A model generated the notes under the pieces. It had not been told where the DNA came from. It ran no database searches and was given only the letters and a program-made list of their open reading frames with translations. A DNA stretch of 54,521 bases, from positions 7,475 to 61,995 of the forward strand of contig CAJTQG010000011.1 in NCBI GenBank assembly GCA_910578605.1. Direction: 5' to 3'. This stretch comes from an uncultured Lachnospiraceae bacterium (GTDB taxonomy: Bacteria; Bacillota; Clostridia; Lachnospirales; Lachnospiraceae). Position numbers and translations under genes: made by a program. Below, one piece after another: positions 10,270-16,809 of the stretch (within the stretch, counting starts at the first letter, position 1; every line of letters begins with the position of its first letter).

Positions 10270-10425
10270 ATCGTGACAACAGAAAGTCTTCAAAAACACT
10301 TTCTATCGCTCTATGAAATGGTTGTTTTCAACCGACTGTACTCAGTCATTCCTCGGCAGGCATTGTCATTTACGCCATAGTTGGCACCTGCTGTCTTCGG
10401 CATATGAGTGCTTGACTCACGATGT
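10270..10425 (-). ncRNA. Ribosomal protein L10 leader
   Basis: The minus-strand RNA between the promoter and the attenuator carries the hallmarks of the L10 leader family: GCCGAAGACAGCAGGTGCC (about 10401-10383) paired across to AATGCCTGCCGAGG (about 10364-10351). Known members bind the L10(L7/L12)4 complex and cause premature termination. Family assignment rests on sequence recall and position; a covariance-model search would settle it. Confidence 0.85.
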
Positions 10426-10427
10426 GC

Positions 10428-10456
10428 ATTTTAACACAATATATTTGCATTGTCAA
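10428..10456 (-). promoter_or_regulatory. Sigma-A promoter of rplJL
   Basis: The minus strand reads TTGACA (10456-10451), a 17-bp spacer, then TAAAAT (10433-10428). It begins only 14 bases after the rplA stop. Predicted start near 10421 places the L10 leader at the very 5' end of the transcript. Confidence 0.85.
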
Positions 10457-10469
10457 CAAAAAACTTTTA

Positions 10470-11168
10470 TTAGTTTCCTGCCAGTTTTACTACGTTACAT
10501 TTTACACCAGGTCCCATAGTGGAAGTTAATGTAACACTCTTTAAATACTGTCCCTTTAAGGTAGCAGGCTTTGCTTTGTTGATTGCATCCATAAGCGCTT
10601 GGAAGTTGTCCGCTAATTGTTCTTCTGTAAAAGAAGCTTTACCAATTGGCACATGAATAATATTTGTTTTATCTAATCTATATTCAATCTTACCAGCCTT
10701 GATATCGTTGACAGCCTTTGTCACGTCCATAGTAACTGTACCAGCTTTTGGATTTGGCATTAAGCCCTTTGGTCCAAGTACACGTCCCAGACGTCCTACA
10801 ACACCCATCATATCTGGGGTTGCCACAACAACATCAAATTCAAACCAGCCATCGTTCTGAATCTTTGGAATCAATTCCTCACCGCCAACATAATCTGCAC
10901 CTGCAGCTTGAGCCTCGTCTGCCTTAGCACCCTTTGCAAACACTAAGATGCGAACTGTCTTACCTGTTCCATGAGGCAACACAACTGCACCACGAATCTG
11001 CTGGTCTGCATGACGGCCATCACAGCCTGTACGAATATGTGCTTCAATAGTTTCATCAAACTTTGCAGTAGCAGCCTTTTTTACAATTGCCAACGCTTCC
11101 CCTGCATCATATAAATTTCCACGGTTTACTAACTTAGCAGCTTCTAAGTATTTCTTTCCTCTTTTCAT
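10470..11168 (-). CDS. rplA: 50S ribosomal protein L1
   Basis: This is the L1 stalk protein that binds 23S rRNA and moves with E-site tRNA, 232 residues, full length. Conserved segments include 'RTGCDGRHADQQIRGAVVLPHG' in outline, 'GRLGRVLGPKGLMPNPKAGTV' in outline, and the C-terminal 'GQYLKSVTLTSTMGPG'. The ATG is preceded by TAGGAGG. In several bacteria L1 represses the L11-L1 operon, which fits the structured leader ahead of rplK here. Confidence 0.98.
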   Translation of the reverse strand: MKRGKKYLEAAKLVNRGNLYDAGEALAIVKKAATAKFDETIEAHIRTGCDGRHADQQIRGAVVLPHGTGKTVRILVFAKGAKADEAQAAGADYVGGEELIPKIQNDGWFEFDVVVATPDMMGVVGRLGRVLGPKGLMPNPKAGTVTMDVTKAVNDIKAGKIEYRLDKTNIIHVPIGKASFTEEQLADNFQALMDAINKAKPATLKGQYLKSVTLTSTMGPGVKCNVVKLAGN

Positions 11169-11246
11169 TCAATTAACCTCCTAGTGGTAATATCGGCGAA
11201 ACTTACGTTTCCTTCCTCCCACATTTTTTCATATTTTTAATTGGAA

Positions 11247-11672
11247 TTATTCTTCTACTGTGATACCCATACTTCTTGCTGTACCTGCAATCATACTCAT
11301 AGCAGCCTCTAAGCTTGCTGCATTTAAGTCCGGCATCTTTGTCTCTGCAATCTTCTGAAGATCTGCCTTTGAGATAGTTGCCACCTTAGTTTTGTTAGGG
11401 GTAGCAGAACCTGACTGAATCTTGCAAGCCTTCTTCAGCAAAACTGCTGCAGGAGGAGTTTTTGTGATAAAGCTAAAGCTTCTGTCTGCGTATACAGTAA
11501 TTACAACCGGAATTACCATGCCAGCCTGATCTGCTGTTCTCGCATTAAATTCCTTTGTAAATTGAACGATGTTTACACCATGCTGACCTAAAGCTGGTCC
11601 TACAGGTGGTGCTGGTGTTGCTTTACCAGCTTCGATTTGTAATTTAATATATCCTTCTACTTTCTTTGCCAT
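11247..11672 (-). CDS. rplK: 50S ribosomal protein L11
   Basis: This protein binds the GTPase-associated region of 23S rRNA, 141 residues. The N-terminal 'KLQIEAGKATPAPPVGPALGQHGVNI' region (in outline) and C-terminal 'GTARSMGI' are typical. An in-frame GTG three codons upstream overlaps the ribosome binding site itself, so ATG 11672, with AGGAGGTG six bases ahead and the usual 'MAKKVEGY' beginning, is the start. It is followed by rplA 78 bases later. Confidence 0.98.
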   Translation of the reverse strand: MAKKVEGYIKLQIEAGKATPAPPVGPALGQHGVNIVQFTKEFNARTADQAGMVIPVVITVYADRSFSFITKTPPAAVLLKKACKIQSGSATPNKTKVATISKADLQKIAETKMPDLNAASLEAAMSMIAGTARSMGITVEE

Positions 11673-11689
11673 GATAGGCACCTCCTATT

Positions 11690-11736
11690 GTGGTATTATC
11701 GGGAGCTTCCCTCCCACTCTCGCAGGTTTCCCTGCT
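11690..11736 (-). promoter_or_regulatory. Structured rplK leader, candidate L1 feedback site
   Basis: The minus-strand leader has two hairpins. The first pairs GCAGG with CCTGC (11722-11735). The second pairs GGGAG with CTCCC (11701-11715) and is capped below by GTG/CAC closing pairs around an asymmetric GATAATAC bulge. Two helices around an asymmetric internal loop just before the rplK ribosome binding site resemble known L1 mRNA sites. The L1 link is inference from shape and location. Confidence 0.55.
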
Positions 11737-11750
11737 CTTTGTCTTTCTTC

Positions 11751-11778
11751 ATTATAAGTACATACATATAATAAACAA
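11751..11778 (-). promoter_or_regulatory. Candidate sigma-A promoter of rplKA
   Basis: The minus strand reads TTGTTT (11778-11773), a 16-bp spacer, then a perfect TATAAT (11756-11751). The predicted start near 11744 puts both hairpins of the rplK leader at the 5' end of the RNA, which supports the promoter call. Confidence 0.6.
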
Positions 11779-11857
11779 AATAAAAACCATTACTCAGATT
11801 ACCATCTAACGTATTTCTTCATTATTATATATAGATAACTTATAATTTTTTTAATTA

Positions 11858-12373
11858 TTATAACTTTTTAATATCTGCGAAACTTATTTTAACCGGTGTT
11901 TCGCGGCCAAACATATCCACATTGATTGTCACTTCCTGCCTATTTTCATTTATAGACTGAACAATGCCAACCGTGTTCTCCCACACACCATTGATGACTG
12001 CGATGTTGTCTCCCACTGCCACATCAATCTGAACTTCTTCTGATTTGATGCCAAGTGGCTGCATCTCTGCTTCTGTGAGCGGAACCGGCTTTGACCCAGG
12101 TCCTACAAACCCTGTCACGCCACGGGTATTACGAACAACATACCAAGTGTCGTCATTTAAAATCATGTTAATCAGCACATAGCCGGGAAACATTTTTTTT
12201 GACACTTGTTTCTTCGCACCGTTTTTCATCTCCACCACATCCTGCATGGGAACGATTACTTCTAGAATCTGATCACCCAGATTCCGATTTTCAATTGTCT
12301 TTTCAATGTTGGCTTTCACCTTATTTTCATACCCTGAATAGGTATGAACAACATACCAGTTTGCCTCTGACAT
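11858..12373 (-). CDS. nusG: Transcription termination/antitermination protein NusG
   Basis: This RNA polymerase-binding elongation factor has 171 residues. The NGN domain (about 1-110) opens with 'WYVVHTYSGYENKVK', and the KOW domain (about 120-171) contains 'VGDNIAVINGVWENTVG'. Length and order after secE are standard. The GTG/ATG choice is clear: ATG 12373 follows a short AAGGTGAAG ribosome binding site. The next gene, rplK, is 185 bases away with its own promoter. Confidence 0.98.
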   Translation of the reverse strand: MSEANWYVVHTYSGYENKVKANIEKTIENRNLGDQILEVIVPMQDVVEMKNGAKKQVSKKMFPGYVLINMILNDDTWYVVRNTRGVTGFVGPGSKPVPLTEAEMQPLGIKSEEVQIDVAVGDNIAVINGVWENTVGIVQSINENRQEVTINVDMFGRETPVKISFADIKKL

Positions 12374-12388
12374 AACTTCACCTTACCC

Positions 12389-12586
12389 TTACTGTATCAA
12401 TTTTAAACCAAATTGGATTACGGTATCCAACAGTTTAATAATACATCCTAAGACCAGGGATATAGCTACTACGGCAGCTGTCTGTTTTGCCACAGATTCC
12501 TTCGCAGGCCAGATAACCTTGTTAAACTCAGCTTTCAGGCCTTTGAACCAGCTTTTCTTTGGAGCTTTTTCAGCAGATTCTCCCAT
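12389..12586 (-). CDS. secE: Preprotein translocase subunit SecE
   Basis: This is the small essential subunit of the SecYEG channel, 65 residues with one C-terminal membrane segment (about 36-58). The cytosolic amphipathic part contains the conserved 'FNKVIWPAKESV'. An in-frame TTG three codons earlier sits one base after AAGGAGG, so it cannot be used well; ATG 12586 has a spacing of ten bases and is the likely start. It lies between rpmG and nusG as usual. Confidence 0.95.
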   Translation of the reverse strand: MGESAEKAPKKSWFKGLKAEFNKVIWPAKESVAKQTAAVVAISLVLGCIIKLLDTVIQFGLKLIQ

Positions 12587-12615
12587 AGCTTTCAACCCTC
12601 CTTCATCAAATCAGA

Positions 12616-12765
12616 CTACTTTGTCTCTTTGTGTAAAGTGTGTGATCTGCAAAATCTACAATACTTTTTAATTTCCATTCTGTCAGGATGTTTTCTTTTT
12701 TCTTTTGACGTATTGTAGTTACGTTGTTTACACTCTGTACATGCCAATGTGATCTTTACGCGCAC
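12616..12765 (-). CDS. rpmG: 50S ribosomal protein L33
   Basis: This is the 49-residue zinc-ribbon form of L33 with two Cys pairs (CTEC near 9-12 and CRFC near 36-39). The start is GTG at 12765, giving 'VRVKITLACTECKQRNYNT', which matches the normal beginning of the family. GGAGGTGG lies six bases upstream. A longer frame extends upstream to 12828 but has no ribosome binding site. It is the first gene of the rpmG-secE-nusG unit. Confidence 0.95.
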   Translation of the reverse strand: MRVKITLACTECKQRNYNTSKEKRKHPDRMEIKKYCRFCRSHTLHKETK

Positions 12766-12932
12766 AACTTCCACCTCCACTGTATTTTCTATTTGCTTCT
12801 TTGCTGCCCGGACAATACATGAATACACTATACAAACCTTCTATAATATATTGTCCTCCTATTATCATGATTTAAAACAACTATCCATCATAATTTTGGG
12901 CATAAAAAAAAGACTTCTTCCATCGCCTCATT

Positions 12933-12961
12933 ACTATATCATAGGCATTTGCCTACGTCAA
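12933..12961 (-). promoter_or_regulatory. Sigma-A promoter of rpmG-secE-nusG
   Basis: The minus strand reads TTGACG (12961-12956), a 17-bp spacer, then TATAGT (12938-12933). Predicted start is near 12926, leaving a leader of about 160 nt before the rpmG GTG. The leader has a run of eight T residues but no stable stem before it, so I see no terminator there. Confidence 0.75.
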
Positions 12962-13074
12962 CACCTTTTTTATTTTAGAATAGGATTTTTAGATGCAGAA
13001 TTCAACAGACAAAAAGCTTATTCATTCCCCAAGTTAATGCAGATAACAAAAAATTCATTTGTGTTTTTTTCAAT

Positions 13075-13131
13075 CACTCCGCAGCAAGCCAAAGTCATAC
13101 CAAACATGATTGACAGCATAACTGCGGAGTG
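13075..13131. repeat. 57-bp inverted repeat downstream of the coiled-coil gene
   Basis: CACTCCGCAG (13075-13084) and CTGCGGAGTG (13122-13131) are a perfect 10-bp inverted repeat around a 37-nt loop, which contains a smaller TCAT/ATGA pairing. No T-run follows on either strand, so it is not a canonical terminator. It lies 42 bases after the stop of the minus-strand gene. The rest of the 12766-13172 gap holds only the rpmG promoter and leader. Confidence 0.55.
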
Positions 13132-13172
13132 TTAAATGGTTCATCACAATTTTATAATATTTTACTTTCAAA

Positions 13173-14048
13173 TTAATTCCCCAGGGAAAGATAAAAGCTT
13201 TGCTGAGCTGCCTGCTGTTCTTCTCTTGATATCCTTAATGCACTAATATATGCATTATTTTCTGTATTGATTTGTTGCTGAGCCTTTGATTCATTCACCT
13301 CAGCCTTTGCTGCAGACTTTATTGTACTATTGGCTTCCCCCAAAACAGATGCCTGAAATGCTCTTGCTCTCTCTTCCTTTTTCTCCATCTTTTCCAGCTC
13401 TGTTTGTTTTTTCTCTGTATCTATGCCGCGGTTCTCATCCTGGTTAATTTCTCCCTTAAAAATTGCAATGCCGCCTCTAATCCTGGCTATGACACTTCCC
13501 TGACGACCTGCTTGCTGTACAGAAGTATCTGCTGATACAATCGCATGCATCTTTTTTTGAGATAGCCCTTCCATTGTTTCCTTATGGCTGTCATTGTCTA
13601 TTATTTTAGACTCTTTTTCAACTAAATCTTCTTTGAGATTTGTGTTTGCCGTCTCTGACTGCGTCTTATCAGCTGGCAAATTCTTCTCTTCTGACTTACC
13701 TGCAGAGTTCTGTGCCGACTGCACCCTGTCTTCTGATTTTTCCTCTTCTGCCTGTTCTTTCTCTTCCTTCAGCTCTGACATCATCATTTCTCTTCTCTGT
13801 GTCCTGCGCAGCTCTTCCTGATGCTGCTTCAATTCAGTATTCAGGCTGGATATTTCTTTCTTAAGCTTCTTTTCTTCATTCATTTTTTCATTAACAGAAA
13901 GCTCTTCCTCTGACGACAGCCTCTTCATCTGCTGCTGCTTGCCTGTAATTTCATTTTGAATATTTTTACTTTTTGAATCTTTTGAATGCATTATATTCAT
14001 CTGCAAATCAGGCATTCGGTTCGTTGATGTTACATTGCCAATTCCCAT
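13173..14048 (-). CDS. Coiled-coil protein of unknown function
   Basis: I do not recognise this 291-residue protein. It is highly charged and Gln/Glu/Lys-rich with long predicted coiled-coil stretches (about 25-110 and 205-285) and no membrane segment or signal peptide. The start ATG at 14048 has AAAGGAGAT four to six bases upstream; an earlier in-frame ATG at 14081 lacks one. It is divergent from a FliD-like gene, and its neighbourhood suggests a flagellum-related cytoplasmic or structural role, possibly FlxA-like, but that is a guess. Confidence 0.6.
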   Translation of the reverse strand: MGIGNVTSTNRMPDLQMNIMHSKDSKSKNIQNEITGKQQQMKRLSSEEELSVNEKMNEEKKLKKEISSLNTELKQHQEELRRTQRREMMMSELKEEKEQAEEEKSEDRVQSAQNSAGKSEEKNLPADKTQSETANTNLKEDLVEKESKIIDNDSHKETMEGLSQKKMHAIVSADTSVQQAGRQGSVIARIRGGIAIFKGEINQDENRGIDTEKKQTELEKMEKKEERARAFQASVLGEANSTIKSAAKAEVNESKAQQQINTENNAYISALRISREEQQAAQQSFYLSLGN

Positions 14049-14154
14049 AGCAATCTCCTTTCCTGCCGAAAGATGCTCCATTATCGTTCAAGGTCAAAAG
14101 TACAGCACATCTTCCCACATATATTTCTCTCTAAACTGATATTACATTTCTTAT

Positions 14155-14184
14155 ATAATACTATTTTTCATAGGTAAAAAGCAA
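14155..14184 (-). promoter_or_regulatory. Candidate promoter of the coiled-coil gene
   Basis: The minus strand reads TTGCTT (14184-14179), an 18-bp spacer, then TATTAT (14160-14155), about 100 bases before the start codon. The match is moderate. Together with the sigma-D site at 14231-14257 it accounts for the 367-bp gap between the divergent genes. Confidence 0.4.
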
Positions 14185-14230
14185 GATTATTTTTTGTTTT
14201 CTTTCATTTTATTTTTTACTTAATTTAGTG

Positions 14231-14257
14231 TAATATATATGATTTTTTTGCCGATAT
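14231..14257 (+). promoter_or_regulatory. Sigma-D (flagellar) promoter of the FliD-like gene
   Basis: TAAT (14231-14234), a 15-bp spacer, then GCCGATAT (14250-14257). The Bacillus sigma-D consensus is TAAA-N15-GCCGATAT, so the -10 is perfect and the -35 has one mismatch. It lies about 160 bases before the start of the FliD-like gene and marks it as a late flagellar gene. Confidence 0.75.
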
Positions 14258-14415
14258 AAATAAAAAGGTTTTTTATCTTATTGCATGAAGGCTAATTATT
14301 TCCGTTAAAACTTTTCCAACTGTAAATTCATGGATGAATTATTTTGGAAGTTTTTCATATCAATCCAGATATCTAAATATAAATAAAAACATTGCTTACA
14401 AGGAGGTGAGCTGAT

Positions 14416-15714
14416 ATGATTAGCAGCATAAGCAACTACTATATCAGTACGTATGGTAGTAAAACGCTTACAAAATATGATACCCACAAAAAAAGTGAAT
14501 TGCGCAATATTTACAATTCCATTGTTAAAGTGAACAAATATTCCCCTTTATTTTCTATTCGGAATACACCTAATTTACAGAAGTATGCCATTGATTTAAA
14601 GGAAAATATACGCAATTTGGAAAATGTTACGGCCTCTCTGAATGCAGATGAGCAAGGTTCTAACTCTGGTTTTGCCAGAAAAAAAGCCTACTCTTCCGAC
14701 GAAGACATTCTGGAAGTACAATATAACACAGATATGCCAAACAGTCAGACCGGCTCCACTTATCAATTAGAGATACAAAATCTTGCCATGCCTCAAGTCA
14801 ATACAGGAAACTATTTAAATCCTGACAATATGGCATTGCAGAAAGGCACCTATTCCTTTGACATCAATATAGGTGACTACTCATACGAGTTTCGGTATGA
14901 TATTGAAAAGACGGATACTAACAAATCTGTTCAGGAAAAATTAGCACGATTGATAAACCGCTCCAATATTGGTATTACAGCAGATATTGTGAACAATGAG
15001 GATGAGAACAAATATGCCCTTCGTCTTACTTCCACTGCTACAGGTACATTACCTGAAGAAAAAAAATTATTTGAAGTGATGGATTCTAAAGGGGGCACGA
15101 GCGGCAGCGTAGGTTATTTAGGTATTCAGCAGACAACCCAAAATTCTCAGAATGCCAACTTTACAGTAAATGGCATGGAACATTATGCTTCCTCCAACCA
15201 TTTTACAATCAATCAAGCTTTTGATATAACCTTACATGATGTAACACAGCCAAAACGTCCTGTCACCATTGGTTTTAAGACAGATGTGGATTCCGTATTA
15301 GAAAATGTACAGCATTTAGTGGACGGATACAATGAGGTGGTAGACTTTGCATCTAACGCAGCGGAAGATGCCGCCGTGAACAATAAATTATTAAAGGATG
15401 TCACATTAGTTGCAAGGAAACACCGCAATGCACTAGAATCCTCTGGTCTGAATATTGCAGGCAACGGCAAACTGGAAATGGATTCCTCATTGATTATCCA
15501 ATCTGCCAACGAAGGCACTTTAAGGGACACATTGGATGACTTAATGGATTTCAAAAACGACTTAAGCAGAAAATCAAGGGAAATATCCATTAACCCTATG
15601 GATTACATTAATAAAAAACTGATTTCCTACCCTAATCCAAATCACTCCAAGGTGTTTGTCAGTCCTTATGTAACCTCCCTGTATAGTGGTATGATGTTCA
15701 ACGGGTATGTATGA
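14416..15714 (+). CDS. FliD-like flagellar filament-cap protein
   Basis: This 432-residue protein resembles the flagellar hook-associated protein 2 family, which caps the filament and helps flagellin fold in place. The middle and C-terminal parts carry the family pattern 'NANFTVNGM...SNHFTINQAFDITLHD', followed by 'VDGYNEVVDF'. The N-terminal 'GLASGLDT..IV..LM' signature of FliD is absent; instead it starts 'MISSISNYYIS'. AAGGAGGTGA precedes the ATG. It may be a FliD paralogue specialised for a minor filament, with the main FliD elsewhere. Confidence 0.75.
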   Translation: MISSISNYYISTYGSKTLTKYDTHKKSELRNIYNSIVKVNKYSPLFSIRNTPNLQKYAIDLKENIRNLENVTASLNADEQGSNSGFARKKAYSSDEDILEVQYNTDMPNSQTGSTYQLEIQNLAMPQVNTGNYLNPDNMALQKGTYSFDINIGDYSYEFRYDIEKTDTNKSVQEKLARLINRSNIGITADIVNNEDENKYALRLTSTATGTLPEEKKLFEVMDSKGGTSGSVGYLGIQQTTQNSQNANFTVNGMEHYASSNHFTINQAFDITLHDVTQPKRPVTIGFKTDVDSVLENVQHLVDGYNEVVDFASNAAEDAAVNNKLLKDVTLVARKHRNALESSGLNIAGNGKLEMDSSLIIQSANEGTLRDTLDDLMDFKNDLSRKSREISINPMDYINKKLISYPNPNHSKVFVSPYVTSLYSGMMFNGYV

Positions 15715-15811
15715 CAGAAAAATAATTACAAAATATATAATATTTCAATTTCTTACTACTTCATAGAAATATGGGAAAAAGGGAAATGGACATATAATTA
15801 TATTTTATATA

Positions 15812-15868
15812 GAAAAAGAATCCTGGCAGCCTTCTTCTAGAAAAGGCTGCGGGGATTCTTTCTTTTTG
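15812..15868. terminator. Bidirectional terminator between FliD-like gene and HAD gene
   Basis: The arms AAAGAATCC..GCAGCC (about 15815-15831) and GGCTGC.GGGATTCTTT (15845-15861) form a long stem, flanked by AAAAA on the left and TTTCTTTTT on the right. It can stop transcription from both converging genes. Confidence 0.85.
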
Positions 15869-15876
15869 TTTTAAAA

Positions 15877-16692
15877 CTATTTTACAAGTGCCTCTACCCT
15901 GTCTAACATACCGTCAGAAAATACTTTTCGTCCTTGAGGGACACAGGGGGGATTGTCCCCCCTCCACCTGTTCGCTAATATGGAGGGGGCAAATGCCAGC
16001 TCTGCCCTTTTGAGCATTGAAACATCAAATTCACTGTCCCCTGCTGCTATCACCTGCAGCTTCACTTTATTTACACTTTTTTCTTCTAAAAATCCACTGG
16101 GGTAAAGCTCTTCTAAATAATATTTCTGAAAACGCATTATAGCATAACCCTTGTTTAACCGCTTAGGCACTACATAAATCTTCACACCTGCATTCATCAC
16201 ATCCACCTTAGTGCCATCCAGCTCATTGCGCAAATACTCCATAGTTCTCTCTGGCCTGCTGGACTTTGTAAACACAAACAGCTCCTCTATCCATCGAATC
16301 TCCATTGTGCGGTTTTTATCTTCCTGCAAAAGAGCAATCGCTTTTTTAATTTCCATGATACAGTCAGCTACCAGGTTTAAGGACTCTTTATACCAAGACT
16401 CCACCTGCCTTCCTTTTTTTAGCAAAACTCCTCCGTTACAAGTAAGGACATACTCAAAATCAATACCAAAATGAAACCTCTTAAACTGTTCCATTGTCCT
16501 AGTTGTCGTTGGCACGATAAGCAGTTTATCATGAAGTCTATGCAGCGCCTCATAACTGTATTTTGTCATAAAAGCAATCTCTCTGCCTTGATAATTTTCC
16601 ACCCACTTTTTTTCACCTACTATATCCATTTGATGTTTGTAAGAATAGACCAATGTGTTATCTAAATCCGTGTGAAATACTGGTATCTTCAT
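15877..16692 (-). CDS. HAD-superfamily phosphatase of the Ter cluster
   Basis: This is a 271-residue haloacid dehalogenase-type phosphatase related to sucrose-phosphate phosphatases (C2B cap). The nucleophile motif is D9-L-D-N-T13, motif II is in 'IVPTTTRT', and motif IV is 'AAGDSEFDVSML'. Such HAD enzymes belong to the metabolite-making part of Ter operons described by Anantharaman and colleagues. It follows the P-type ATPase after 117 bases and may be cotranscribed with it. The start has AAGGA six bases upstream. The substrate is unknown. Confidence 0.8.
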   Translation of the reverse strand: MKIPVFHTDLDNTLVYSYKHQMDIVGEKKWVENYQGREIAFMTKYSYEALHRLHDKLLIVPTTTRTMEQFKRFHFGIDFEYVLTCNGGVLLKKGRQVESWYKESLNLVADCIMEIKKAIALLQEDKNRTMEIRWIEELFVFTKSSRPERTMEYLRNELDGTKVDVMNAGVKIYVVPKRLNKGYAIMRFQKYYLEELYPSGFLEEKSVNKVKLQVIAAGDSEFDVSMLKRAELAFAPSILANRWRGDNPPCVPQGRKVFSDGMLDRVEALVK

Positions 16693-16809
16693 ATCTGTTC
16701 CTTATCTCTTTATTATTATAAGCAATTCCTGCAAACTCTTTTCATCCTGCAGATTTCTAAGAAAATTGTGTACAAACATATATTGCCATTTACTTTTACA
16801 AGGCATTCC

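Noticed and set aside
12749..13135. 128-codon plus-strand frame upstream of rpmG
   Set aside because: It covers the minus-strand rpmG promoter and leader, has no ribosome binding site and an implausible composition.
14049..14130. AACGATAA on the minus strand as a sigma-D promoter for the coiled-coil gene
   Set aside because: Two -10 mismatches and no TAAA-like -35 at 15 bp.
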